This document shows, one piece after another, positions 1 through 10,823 of a DNA stretch of 64,000 nt; within the stretch, counting starts at the first letter, position 1; each line of letters opens with the position of its first letter. The notes beneath the pieces were generated by a model. The model saw only the letters and a program-made list of their open reading frames with translations. It did no database searches and was not told where the DNA came from. Location: positions 4,271,001 to 4,335,000 of the forward strand of contig JAPDOI010000009.1 in NCBI GenBank assembly GCA_029168955.1. The letters are read 5' to 3'. The stretch is from Aplectana chamaeleonis. Lineage: Eukaryota > Nematoda > Chromadorea > Rhabditida > Cosmocercidae. Position numbers and translations under genes: made by a program.

Positions 1-546
1 CCTTGATTCCGTCTGTTTCTTGTCATCGAAATATGTTTTTTTGATTTTCGAAAGATTTTTTGGCGATCTTTGCCACGGCTTCTGGTGGGCCAGCGGATAA
101 AGGACACTACAAATTTTGGGTCGGTGGGTTTTTGCCCATTCTTTACCGATCAGGCGAATAAAATCCACATGTTGGATTCGTCTTGTTCCACCTGATATCC
201 CTTCTGTGGCAAGGCCGCTGCTCTAGAAATTTGAATACTCCAGAACTAAATTGTTGAAAATTTAGTTTGTTTTCTATTTTTGATCAGCTAACATTTACAA
301 CAAACTAAGTGTTCACTACCAGTCTGGGATAATAAGTTCCTAGTTGTAGTATTTGGCGCGAAATAGTGAAACAATGAAAAACTCTAAACAGTGATGGCGT
401 CGCCAATCGCGGTCACTGGGTCATTACTTACAATTAAAAAATAAACGAAAAAGTTAACGACGAGATACATTTTTTGCAGAATCAGCAGAAATCGTAAGTT
501 GGAAATGCAGGTCAATTTGGCAACGCGATTTTCTTCCGCTTCGTTT
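1..546. other. No gene recognised
   Basis: AT-rich sequence. A minus-strand frame is open through 384-687, but the exon model given for 547-2089 uses a different frame that stops at 547-549. I see no repeat family used elsewhere in the window. Confidence 0.4.
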
Positions 547-2089
547 TCAGTGAACCAGAGGAATTGACCAGACATAGTTGGGACACCTAAGGGACTTAAA
601 AAGGATTGTATGCCGCAATACCACGGCGACGGGGGTTCGCGAGGCTCCGAGCAGAAGGAGCACATGAAGTTTAACGCACAGCCCTGCCTACAAAAGCGTA
701 ACATTCTTACCATAAGTGTGCCTTGTTCAGGCGCACAACTATAGGCTTTGTATGGAAAATGTACCATAACTCACTAGTCGTACTGTTTCTTCGGCACTGG
801 CTTGCCTTGTTACTGATAAGCATAGAAGGAACACATGTGGGTCTTCGAAGCCTCGATCTGGATTCTCTGTTGATGCGACTCTGAAGATACACTTTCGTCC
901 ATTGAAGGCCGTGACCAGCTCGCCTTTCTGAAGTATGGAACATTTGAGCACACTTCAAGCTTTTAATGGAGAAAAATAAGAAATTTTCGTGCCGTCACTA
1001 GATGAACTACATACATCGACGTGACGGGATTCCACGTTATCGTCGTTGGTAACCAGTAGTTGATTTGAAGCCTAGTGCACTCAGGCCTGGTGCATACTTC
1101 ACGTGACGGGCGACGCGACATCGTGTTTGGGATAGTTATTCACAGAAAACCGATATGGCTTGAATGCACTGTCGCTGTCGCGACTTGTATGAACTAGGCC
1201 GTAGGGGTCGTTTATACTTTCGCCGCCGAGCGGCGCGGCGAAGTGCATTGCTACATTATAGATCGTGCGGCGCCGCTTGATCGATATTGAACTGTGCCGC
1301 GCCGCCCCGAATGGGGGAGTATAAACGATTACGCACTAGACACCGCGACATGGCCCCCGCTGCCCTGCACAACGATCCGTAAAAAAGACGTGGGATGGTT
1401 CCAGCCCCTTACTCGGTAGCGTTCATGAATGCCGCCCTGGGTGGTTGAAAAATGAAAATATTTTACCAAGACCATTTTCATCACTTTCGCGGCGTGTATC
1501 GCGATTCATCGTTTGGGTGCCACTGTCCTGAGGGACCCGGTAGCGAACTGAGCATTTTGCAAACCTTCCCATGTACAACAATAGCGGCTGTTCAACCTTT
1601 TCACGCCTTATTGTGCGAGGCCAACTAGTCTTAACTCGAAGAGCGGTGCTTGCCGCGGAGGGAAGACTATGAAAAGGCGTAAGGACAACTTGAGCGTGCT
1701 TTGAATTACAGCAACGCTAGAAGTCTGAGCACCATTTGACGTGCTCGGCTACGCATACTCCTTCAGCCGAACCTTTTACAGTTGCTCGGGTGGAGGTGGT
1801 ACAAGGTGCTGGTTGCACGCGGAAAGGTAATAAACAAGGAACAGGCTTATGGACGAGGATGAACTTCGCGACTCATGCAAAACGCTAGTGCGGTTAAAAT
1901 AGCATTAGGAGGGCCATCGTTGCAATCCGTAGTTCTAAAAATGCTTACATTGGAGTTATATGGCACGCCACTGAACTCAGCGTACTTCTCCATCATCATC
2001 TGCATAGTGCACTCGTCGTCACCAATCAGAACACCTCGTACGAGCTCAATGTCTGATAGAATTAGAGACATTTTTCGATCCATGGTTAT
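547..2089 (-). CDS. Candidate three-exon gene, product unknown
   Basis: I do not recognise the product. Three minus-strand exons fit together in phase. Exon 1 (1949-2089, 47 codons) follows a TTTTCAG acceptor, has an ATG at 2083 only six bases after the acceptor, and ends at a GTAAGC donor. That close spacing would suit spliced-leader trans-splicing. Exon 2 (775-927, 51 codons) follows CTTCAG and ends at GTGAGT. Exon 3 (547-687) follows TTTTGTAG after an 87-bp intron and reads to a TGA at 547-549. All junctions are phase 0 and the model gives about 142 residues. Exon 1 is acidic and methionine-rich; exon 2 contains the stretch ENPDRGFEDPHVFLL. Over exon 3 a second frame is also open and longer, so the 3' end is doubtful. 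The 1-kb first intron holds two fold-back elements. Transcript evidence would be needed to accept the model. Confidence 0.3.
1083..1200. repeat. Fold-back MITE, GC-rich stems
   Basis: The ends are imperfect inverted repeats (about 30 bp) that start GGCCTGGTGCATACTT on the left and GGCCTAGTTCATAC on the reverse of the right. The stems carry CGACGCGACA-like sequence and there is no coding capacity. It is the same type as the elements at 8485, 23911, 24040, 45428 and 45953. Confidence 0.6.
1209..1330. repeat. Fold-back MITE with CGTTTATACT ends
   Basis: Inverted ends of about 30 bp: CGTTTATACT plus GCGGCGCGGC on the left, the same motifs inverted on the right. It lies directly next to the preceding fold-back element. 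Confidence 0.6.
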
Positions 2090-2099
2090 CTGAAAACCA

Positions 2100-2689
2100 T
2101 TAAAAATAACATGCAAATATTATGGAAAGCTAAGTCGAAATTTCAGTGGTACAGAAAGTGCAACGACTTAGGAATGTGTGATGCCTTCGACAACTAATCT
2201 CAAGGGGCTTTCCTTCATCTGAAGAGCGCATAAAACATCAATGTTTAGGGCGAAACAATTACGTGTTCAGAGAACATTCACTTTAGCGAAGGAACTCAGA
2301 AGAGGGGCGAACAGGAAAGAATAAAAGAGAAACGCAGCTGAAACCTTCCTAGATGAGGTTTGGATCACTGTTAGTAGTAGTATGTAGTGTAAGGCAAAAG
2401 GACAGAGTTAGATCGACACCAAATATATGTACTACGCATTAAATTATCCCTGACACGCGATCGCAAGGTAGGTTTTTGCACAAATTCGTTAGCATTCATT
2501 GCGCCTAAAGGGCAGCTCCCTAGGAGAACTTAGAGAATTACGGTTTTTTCTTAATTCGCATATAAGACTCTCACACATTCAGTGGGAAATAAAATCATCT
2601 TCTAATAGAGACGAAATGCACTTATAAATTATGGTTGGTGGTATTGTAATGACAAATTCTTTGGAAGGAAATGGAAATTTAAATGCACC
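2100..2689. other. No gene or repeat recognised
   Basis: AT-rich sequence without a credible ORF. I see no inverted or direct repeat of note. Confidence 0.4.
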
Positions 2690-3265
2690 GAAAGTTTCAA
2701 TGCCTTTCTGTTCTAATAAGGGAAGTATACAAAGCGTATGTCGGATCTGCGAAAACGACTAGTATCGTTATTATCTCTTCTGTCTCAATAGTAAAAATGC
2801 GCAGTATCCCGCCACGAGCGGCAGGTTCAAAAAAGTTATGAGCATTTTTCAAGCCTCGCGAAAACGCAAGGGTACTCATCAGGTTTTTTTTAGAGTTCTA
2901 AAAAAACCTTCTCGGATTTTGCTTAAAACTTGTATGTACAGGTAATCAGGTTGGTGAACACACACATCTGGAGTCCATTTGTCGAAGTTTTGAGGTTTAT
3001 TGTAGGTTACGATAGGTAATATGCCATTTAGCGGGCAAAACCTATCTTAAATGTTCGAAAGTTGGCAAATAAACATCAAAGTCGTATTCTCCATCCCGAA
3101 TAACCCCCGTATACAAATTTTGAGTAAAATCCGATACTTCGGCGAAACTACCGTATACCCACCGTAATCTACCGTATTCTGCAAAAAAAATCGATAAACG
3201 GACTCCAGATTCGTGTTTAGCACTCCAAATAACCCTCAGAGAATGATTTTAAGACATATCTATCC
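2690..3265. repeat. Dispersed repeat R1, copy 1
   Basis: This AT-rich repeat recurs near 4.8, 13.9, 22.7, 25.2, 29.5, 31.5, 32.6, 33.8 and 58.3 kb. Landmarks are a segment like CAGCACCCCAAATAACCCCC, a segment like AGTCAAATCTGAGACTTTG, and repeated CTACCGTAATCTACCGTA-type motifs, which also occur in the opposite orientation within copies. ORFs in it are not conserved between copies and are not annotated. The class is unknown. Confidence 0.6.
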
Positions 3266-3375
3266 TAGAAGTCCGGAAATCGCGGAAGTGGCGTTTTTTT
3301 CCCTCGAAATTCTCCCCGGTTTGGAAGCTTTGAGTGAATTAGGCCGAAAACTTTGGAAAATCGGCAAACGAACCT

Positions 3376-3648
3376 CACTGTGCTTCTCTGGGCCGAATTC
3401 CGGTCCGCAGTTGCGTCTCGACACGCTTTGCGGCCGCACGTGCTTGAGCCAGCGCCAAAGCCGACTCGATGTTTCTTTTTAATACAATTTTCTTCAATTT
3501 TTCTTATTTTCCAGTTTCCAAAACTCACCTAGAGTCAGCAAATCGGCGGCTGCAGCGCTTGATGCTCTTTCGATTCGGGAGCGTGCGGCCGCAAAGCGTG
3601 TCGAGACGCAATTGCGGACCGGAATTTGGCGCAGATAAGCACAGTAGA
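3376..3648. mobile_element. MITE with long GC-rich terminal inverted repeats, copy 1
   Basis: The ends form inverted repeats of about 65 bp running from CTGTGCTT through CCGGTCCGCA and TCTCGACACG to GCGGCCGC. The core is AT-rich and contains an AATTTTTCTTATTTTCCA-type stretch. A second full copy lies at 46757-47042 and a single end at 22559-22640. There is no transposase, and the predicted ORFs on both strands are shadows of the stems. Confidence 0.75.
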
Positions 3649-3691
3649 TTCGGGATCAGCGCCCCCAGAAATCCCTCTGGGAGAGTTTTAA

Positions 3692-4166
3692 AGGCACAGT
3701 CCAACCTCAGAATCGTATTTCTGTTTTCTTGCCTATCTTGAAAACGGTCTCACGTTGATTCTAATGACGTCTTTGGATTCGCTTAAGACCCCCTAGGAAC
3801 GCGTTTATGACCCCTCAAATTTTGAGCTACGGAAGCATGGTGGACGATTTGTCCGAGGCTCGTAACTTCCGTCATTTGCAACCGATGTAGGTGAACCAAC
3901 CCGAATAAAGAGAGAGGTTGAGAATGAAGGGAAAAACGGGGCTACTGGTCGGAAACCGTCGCTCATCTCGCCACTGTTGAACTCAAAAATCGTTAAACGG
4001 GCGTGCCGAAGTGGCTTCCTGGTATGGGCGCCCCAGGGTGGCTTCCCCTATATCTCGCTTGTTTGGAGGAATTGAGAGCTCGCACTTGGCAGGTGCTATA
4101 TGGGGTGGGTGTACTTCACAAATATGTGGGAATCTCAGATTTCGTTCCTGAGCTTGAACTGTGCCT
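3692..4166. mobile_element. TTAA-flanked MITE, family B, copy 1
   Basis: A 475-bp element flanked by TTAA at 3688-3691 and 4167-4170. The inverted ends read AGGCACAGTCCAACCTC and AGGCACAGTTCAAGCTC. Internal sequence is shared with the elements at 18461 (inverted) and 20760. TTAA target plus AGG terminus is what is known for Kolobok-type transposons; assignment to that group is inference, and piggyBac is the alternative because it also uses TTAA. Confidence 0.75.
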
Positions 4167-4170
4167 TTAA

Positions 4171-4718
4171 AGGCAGTGGTCACGATGAAAAACGTTATCG
4201 AAAAAACTACAAAAATCAGCTTAGATCAAAAACAGCTGAAAAACTATGAAGGTAGCGCGGTGAAAAACGGTCTACAAATAGAGTTTCTAGGGCCCAAACA
4301 AGCTAGTTCGTGCACACGTGCACAGCGATGACGAAACAGATCGCAGTCTCATGCCGAGCAGTCAAAAATCATCGACATTCGGAGGACGAAATAAATGCAA
4401 ATTTAACGAATAAAAACGGTTGAATAATGAAAGCATCACTTCAGTCAATGTTTTTGACTAGATGTGTACATAAATTCGAAGGTTCATTGATTGACATTCA
4501 ATTTCAAGCTAGCTGATGCTCTTTATATAAGAGGTCATCGATGCCGATGATGTGGAGAGGGCTCGTCCACCATCAAATGGCAAGAAAGTTCAGGTTTCAA
4601 ATTCGGCCCAAAACAGTGGTTTTTTCGCGATTTTTTCTTATAGGTCCTACTACTCGAGACCCAGGAAAGGATTTGGAGAGAAAAAGACGACAAGCATATT
4701 TGATCGCGACCACTGCCT
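4171..4718. mobile_element. TTAA-flanked MITE, family G
   Basis: A 548-bp element whose left end abuts family B copy 1 with one TTAA (4167-4170) between them. The right end is followed by TTAA at 4719-4722. The inverted ends are AGGCAGTGGTCACGATGAAA and AGGCAGTGGTCGCGATCAAA. It has no coding capacity. Confidence 0.7.
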
Positions 4719-4799
4719 TTAAGTCAAATCTGGAACATTTTTCTGAAGCGCTTTCAGAGCCCCTAATTGACATATGCATGTAAATAACCGCCCAACCGA

Positions 4800-5160
4800 A
4801 AATCCGTAGTCCAAAACGCTATCAGTCTGCGCAGTTTGGAAAATGGGATTCCGCCCAAACTTTGCTCAGGGGGATAGTTTTGAGCGCTGAAAACAATTGT
4901 GAGATCTGCCTGCGGATTTTCAACGACTAATGCTCGTTTTGAAAGGTAAAAATTCGCAAAAATCGACCGTTTTGGGCTTATAACTTCTCTGAACCTGCGG
5001 CTCGGGACGGGGTACTGCGCAGTTCTCTATAAATGCCCGAGAGATACTAGCAATACTATTTGATTCCGCAGATCCGACAAACGCTTTGCATACTTCCCTT
5101 CTAAGAGGGCGACTATGATTTTTTGTGATCAAGTTAAGAGAAGCCGAGCCTTTCCAGTGT
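4800..5160. repeat. Dispersed repeat R1, partial copy
   Basis: Shares segments with the R1 copy at 31.4-31.7 kb, including the GGGCTTATAACTTCTCTGAACC-type stretch and the motif around TTTTGAGCGCTGAAAACAA. The ends are not defined. Confidence 0.45.
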
Positions 5161-5240
5161 CAGAAAAACCCGCCTAAATGATACAAAACCTACCGTTACC
5201 TACAATAAATTTCAGAATATGTTAAAGGCATCGTTCGCGC

Positions 5241-5276
5241 CGGAAAACAATTCCCATTTTCATGGGAATTGTTTTC
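5241..5276. repeat. Perfect 16-bp hairpin
   Basis: GGAAAACAATTCCCAT and its exact inverse flank a four-base TTTC loop. It lies just after a TTAAAGGCATCGTTCGCGC motif (5223-5241) that recurs at 39250, so it may mark one end of another element family. Confidence 0.6.
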
Positions 5277-5847
5277 CGTTTTTTTTTCATGGAAGAACAA
5301 CAAATCGTACATTTTTTTTCATGGGAAAAAAAACTAGAAATTTCCTGATATGCAGGTATACTCCAACCTTTTTGCAGAGTTTTGGAAATGCCGATACCCT
5401 CTTTCAAAAAAATTTAAGCAGCGTTGGAGGGCATAGTATGATCCTAAGTGCAAAAGTGGTTCGGAAAAGTGTTTCTCCTTTTGGAATGGCCACTATCACA
5501 CAAAATAGCTCCTTATTCATATCAAATCGCAAACCAAGGAGTGAGATCACGGAACAGGTAAGTTCAAACTTAGACAATAAAAATTAATATATAGTATCTG
5601 TGACTAGAAGGCCCGAAGTTTGAGGCAGTGTTACGGATAATCCTGCTCGATAACTTTCCCGAGATCTCTGCATTCATTCTGATTGTTATTATCATCCGGA
5701 AGAGAATACGTTCACACCTGCACGTAGTTAGCACATTTATGGATAACAACTGCAGGCTTTTAGCATGCGTGGATATTTTAGGAAAGGTATATGAATGAGG
5801 TGTGTATCTGAGTTACAGAGATCGCGAAAATAGAGAAATATGTATTG

Positions 5848-6064
5848 CGCTCTGTCACACTCGCTTGGGAGTTGCCTCGTAAGATCGTGGCAACTCAAAC
5901 CGAGCTCGCCTAATTATGGTGAATATTTCGCCCTGCCAAATGAAAACGTAAGGCAACTTCAAAGTGAGGTCGCCATACATTTTCAACAGGTCGAGCGACA
6001 AATTCACCATAATGAGGTGAGCTCGATTTGATGTTACGAGGCCACTCTCCAACGAGTGTCAGAG
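5848..6064. repeat. Fold-back element
   Basis: Imperfect inverted ends (CACTCG...TGCCTCGTAA against the inverse of TTACGAGGCCACTCTCCAACGAGTG) enclose a second inverted pair built on GAGCTCGCCTAATTATGGTGAA. The overlapping ORFs on both strands are products of this symmetry. Confidence 0.6.
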
Positions 6065-6175
6065 TTGTCAGTTTGTTTGACACGTTTATCAGAGAAGTGC
6101 CAAGGAGAATGTGTAGGTACTTCAGACGGAACGGTTAGTTACACTTAAGTTTAATAGAGCTCAATCATAACCAGC

Positions 6176-6372
6176 CGGAGTGAGGTGTTCTCTGCTAGAG
6201 AGCTGTACGAGCTCCTCAAGTGCAAGCAGAGCCTGACAGAAGCCTCATATACATAAACAAGCTGGAGTCAAAAGAAGTGTTTGTGGCACGCCACGCCTGT
6301 TTGGAAGACCACCTAACCGATGAGGAACTCTCGTCACCGTTCTTGATTAGAGACGGTTCAGCAGATGACTAG
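6176..6372 (+). pseudogene. Possible eroded exon, product unknown
   Basis: One plus-strand frame (from 6176) reads RSEVFSARELYELLKCKQSL and stops. A second frame then continues with INKLESKEVFVARHACLEDH and onward to a TAG at 6370-6372. The composition of both halves is protein-like (Leu, Glu, Lys, Asp rich), which would suit a single exon carrying a frameshift. No splice signals were identified and I do not recognise the family. This could equally be chance. Confidence 0.25.
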
Positions 6373-8480
6373 GCCGTTTTTCCCGGAAGGATAATCCAGA
6401 TCTACCAAGAAAGCCAGTAGGCTTCAAACCGGATTACGTAGTTGCAATTCGATAACAAGATAATTGAACAATTGAATATAGTTGTGTCCTGCGATAAGTC
6501 GAATATTCCGAATAATTTAAGTTTGCGATTCAATATCAAAATGTATTCTAACTGTCCTGGCTTCGAAACGTTACTTTAGGCGGAATGTTCCCATAATTGA
6601 TGGGTGAATAGGCTTCCACTCTTTCATAAACCTGCAACAATAAGTTATTCCAAATTCTATTCGAATACAGCATAGTTTCGAATGAGTGTCGGTGCAATAA
6701 TATGTAGGGCCAGAATCCTGGGGTGGTAGTAAACCAGCCAAACTATGATGTTAACTAAGACCTTTAACATCGATGTTAATTCTGAGATTATTAGTCAGGA
6801 CAAAAAACCAGTGTTTTAATATTTAAGGCCAAAATAAGCTTCTGTGGAAATCCTAGAACTAAACTTCAATGTTACTACCCGTTAACAATGATGTTATCCA
6901 TTAGAAAACCCTCGATCGCGAACATTGACGTTCGCCAAGTAATCAGCGTTCTCCACAGGCCAGCGACGAGACACTGCGCCTATCGAGGAGTGCGATGGAC
7001 GACGATGGTGGGTTAGAGCAAAAAGTCCTCTGGAGGACTTTTCACTGGAACCCGCCAACTCCCAGTTCCCCGTCCATTATCACAGATGCCGTAAATGGGT
7101 CAAGCACGGTCCAAATACACGTCAATTAACGCACGACTAGGCGCAGCATTAGTGATGTGCAGTGATAGCGCGATCAATAGTGAGTATTGCCTTCCGTTGA
7201 TTGATAAACGAATGGCAATCCAGCTGACTGCTCTCTTTTGATGATTCTGTTTTTGTCCATCTCTTTATGTTCACGATTTTTCTTCTTAATCTTTTTGGCT
7301 CAAATGATTACTGCGAAATTAGGTGACACTGGCCGAAAAAGCTGTAAGAAGAAAAACCAAACCTCTCCAGCCGCTTCGCGGCTGGAGCGATAGCGGGATT
7401 AATTGAAATCCACTAAAAGATAAACTTGAAAGCTCTATTTTTCGGATTTTGAGACGACCTTGGATTTTTTCGTCTGTGTTTATGTGTTTGGTATTCATTT
7501 CTTTCGTGACTCTGTAATTTTTTTAATTATTCAAATAAATTTGAAAAGCTTGAATATTCAATACGTTGGATGGAGAAAATCAATTTTTTTTCCAAAACTC
7601 GATATTCATTCGGCATTGTGTGTTATTCCGTTTTCCAAATATTCGTTCTTAGAGTCGTGGAAGGATTTTTGTTACTCGACCAACTGCAGGGCATATCATT
7701 CCAACGTCCAAGGGCCGAAAAAGCTGTGCAACAATTGCAGTCAAGCGTTCGGAAACAATTCGAAAACTTACATGGATACTTGTGATATTTGCGAATAATT
7801 CGAATCGAGTGAAAGAAATGTTCTCGAGTTTATTCGTCCATTTGAAACATTCAAATCGTCTCACCCGAATTTGTTCAATCATTCGCGATATACGAAAAAA
7901 ATCGTTGAAAATCATTAATCCACGGATTTTCGGAAGAAATTGTTGCAATTATTCACTCAATCGAGGTGGTTTAAAAATGCTATACTAGTATCACTCATTC
8001 ATTGCAAACTTAGCGTCGAATGCCTAGTCTGTTAGATTCTGTACGTCTCGAATATTGGCGACACTCGAATATTGTAGATCGCCTTTTCGACCTATCAAGT
8101 AAGGACTATTGAATCTTCCTGAATGAATGAGAAAACTAGATATCTTGTCTCATACTCGATTCGAATGAATATTTGGAAATTTCGTATCACTGCCCTTGTG
8201 AATTTTCGAAAAATTTCCATTTAGTTCACCAATGCTGGTAGAAATTTTTCCCTGCTACTATATGTATACTCGAATGCCATAAGTTGGTCGAACTTTCGAA
8301 AATTAATTGCTACGACTATGAATAGGACAGGTATTTGGAAAACCGATTAGTTGGAAATGCCGAATGCACCGAATATTGGAAAAACACTTGATATGATTTC
8401 CTGAATGAACCGAATATTAGAATCAGTCGAATATTATTCAAACAATTACTCGATTCTGTCTCCCTGTCTTGAGGCCAAGA
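6373..8480. other. No gene recognised
   Basis: Long AT-rich stretch. From about 7440 to 8460 it is enriched in TTCGAAT/ATTCGAAT-like words (for example GAATATTGG), suggesting a decayed simple-sequence array. ORFs at 7460-7988 overlap on both strands and look random. Confidence 0.4.
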
Positions 8481-8484
8481 TCAT

Positions 8485-8592
8485 ACTTTCCGCGATCGAC
8501 GTCGGCGACTGTGCATATCACGCATATTAGATTGTCGGTTGATACTGATGGTGAACATTGAGTCGCGTCGCTTGTCGGGGTAAGTATATCCC
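8485..8592. repeat. Fold-back MITE just upstream of an exon
   Basis: Ends GATCATACTTTCCGCGA on the left and GGGATATACTTACCCCGACA on the reverse of the right; the stems carry CGACGCGAC-like words. It abuts the coding sequence at 8600-8856 and may hide the exon's true 5' boundary. Confidence 0.6.
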
Positions 8593-8856
8593 TGCCTCAT
8601 GTGGTGGATGCGAAAACCGGGAAGAGGAAAAAGTTGCAGACTGTGTTTATGAGGAAATTATAAATCATACTTCAAAAAAGTTGGATGTCATGGCAAAAGT
8701 TAGTAACAAACTGCAGAAAAACAGACAAAGTCGAAAAAAAAAACCGGAAAAATCCAAAGGTAATTTTTCATGAGAAATCTAAATTTTGAATCCTATCTTC
8801 CAGCGGACTCTCGTACAGCTATTCCTCTGACAGATTTATGGGCCAGTTCTACTTGA
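8558..8856 (+). CDS. Spliced 3' end of an unidentified gene (last two exons)
   Basis: The penultimate exon is open up to 8759 and ends at AAAG|GTAATTTTT. A 44-bp intron (8760-8803) ends in ATCTTCCAG, and the last exon (8804-8856) restores the frame and stops at TGA 8854-8856. The product end is hydrophilic: an acidic, cysteine-containing start (CGGCENREEEKVADC), then a strongly basic stretch (NRQSRKKKPEKSK, nuclear-signal-like or simply a charged tail), then ADSRTAIPLTDLWASST. The 5' boundary is uncertain, because the frame runs back into a fold-back MITE, so the given start is only the first in-frame position considered. No upstream exon was found. I do not recognise the family. Confidence 0.45.
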
Positions 8857-10060
8857 TTTCGCAACTCTAGCTAGTGTAGAATGAAAAGAAAAATCTGGAA
8901 CACATATCATCACGAGAGGTACACAAACAAAGAGCAGTCAGAGGTAAAGTAATCTACTTCACAAAGCAATCAACAAAAACGCGGCTACCATCTCTTAGGA
9001 GGAAGTGTGCTTTTCAGGACGGCTGAAACGTTTAGTGAACACGGGAAAAAAGATTGCACTATCGTTGAAAACTATGATTTTTGCTGTTATCAGGATCATA
9101 GCTGATATCCCTGTCGAGAATGTGTTAATCGTTAATGTAAGACACAAGTTTCAATAGCCTTAGAAAGCCTCTCGATGGTCTGTCACCTCGTGGTTGCGTA
9201 GCGGATCGCAATGTCGCGCTGTTGCCTTCAGCGAGGTGATGGGAAGGCCCCCCCTACACCCAGTTTTGCACAAGCGTGTGCAATGTTTTGAGATGTCAAC
9301 AACTTCTTGTAGCTGCCCTTCGTCGACATATGGTGCAAAGCGATGTGTCGCTGTTATTGAATAGTGGTTTGCGAGTTCATCTCCACCGCCGGCTAGTTTT
9401 GCAAACAAATATTATGAGAGAGATGCCAATTAGATTGAAGGTTACAAAAATGTCTCGAGCTTCAATTCGTCCTGATTATTGCGACATGATCACGGTTTCA
9501 AACTCCCAGTTTTGGCTAGTTTACTACCACCCCTGATCTCTCATTAATTACTGGGACACTTGCAGTAGATTACAGCTAAGAACCAGTAACAGATCGGACA
9601 CATTCTGGTATTGAAGAGAAAATGGGGGTTATTCGATTATTCGGTATTCGAATGGCACAACTATATTGAACAAGCGATTGTTGGAACGCCTACAGAAGAA
9701 CTACCAGGTGATTATGAAGGCAACAGAATAGAAATGCATATCTCGCACGGCTTGTAATTCAAACAGTCACGCATGAGCTTCGAACACTACACAGTTCTTA
9801 TTGCCGAGAAATGTAGGGTATAAGGAAGCTAGTTATAGCTTCGATAACCTGTCAGATAGTCAATAAGCATTATTATGTTTGGCTCGTGACGAAACCCAAA
9901 GACCAACGCATTGCAGGAGCTTACAAGTCCCGGCAAAAGAGAAAAATTCTAGGGAAAGAATCAAAATCCTGCATAAGGTTTGCTGGAACAAGTCTCGCTT
10001 AGTGGGGTCCATAAACATGAAGGCAGCTTCTAAAGATTCCACTCAATTGATTCTCGTTTC
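8857..10060. other. No gene recognised
   Basis: Contains ORFs of 60-86 residues on both strands around 9160-9536 with no splice signals or recognisable domains. Confidence 0.35.
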
Positions 10061-10062
10061 AG

Positions 10063-10465
10063 AAACCTGCGGTCTTCTCCAACAGAGCTGTGCTGGGGAA
10101 AGCCAGTGTAACATCGGCATGAATCCTGAAGAGACTTTGCGTTCCCTATCGGAAGTTGGCGCAAATTCGGTGCACCTATGTTATAGCATATGGCACCGAG
10201 TTTGCACCAACCTTCGATAGTGAACGCGAGGTCTCTTCCGTATCCACGCCGACGTTAGAATTTCATGAAGAGCGAATGCACGGTCTGGGAAATCTGGCCA
10301 CTGTTTCTTCGCAGTAAGCCGAATATGTCAACCTCGAATTATGCACATGCGTTTGCAGCCATGATTTCTGAGGTCCCATGCAGAATAGCCCACGAGCAAG
10401 ACTTCGTATTCCCACATGCATTACTGGATTGTTCGAAGGTGACGGCAGTGATGTGGAAACTTTAG
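10063..10465 (+). CDS. Candidate exons of a small cysteine-containing protein
   Basis: Two plus-strand exon-like pieces. The first begins after a strong acceptor (TTCTCGTTTCAG, 10051-10062) and reads ETCGLLQQSCAGESQCNIG. The second begins after CTGTTTCTTCGCAG (ends 10314), contains two cysteines, and stops at TAG 10463-10465. No convincing donor joins them, and a small fold-back repeat (10156-10213) interrupts the first piece. Function unknown; either piece could be a chance open frame. Confidence 0.25.
10156..10213. repeat. Small fold-back repeat
   Basis: TTGGCGCAAATTCGGTGC is mirrored by GCACCGAGTTTGCACCAA around a TATGTTATAGCATATG core. A related copy lies at about 41650-41706. Confidence 0.5.
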
Positions 10466-10823
10466 AATAGAAAACGGCAGAAACCGATGGAGTGAAGAAA
10501 TCGGATAAATATGTTTTGAAATATTTCACGCCTTTATGGCATGGTATATGATCACAAAGTATCACAAGTTAGCTGAATTGGATACAAAACTTAGGAGTCG
10601 GGGAGAACTGGAACTTGCATCATCGCTGTCTTTTAGGGTGGTGGTAACCTTGCCTTCAAAGTCAAGCTTCCTGGGAGGTAGTAACCTTGTCTATCACACA
10701 CAAGCTCTTGACCGTTGGTAGGCCACGAATCAGCCGTAGTTGGGGTGCGATCAAACAACATCGTTATCAAGGATTTCGTGTATATTCTCTCTTAGGTAAA
10801 GCAGCACATCCACTACCCATTAA
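10466..10823. repeat. Segment shared with 43.0 kb
   Basis: About 10505-10600 (a TTATGGCATG...ATCACAAAGTATCACAA block followed by GAGTCGGGGAG) resembles 43022-43110, which lies directly before the tRNA-derived tandem repeat. The element type is unknown and there is no gene. Confidence 0.4.
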
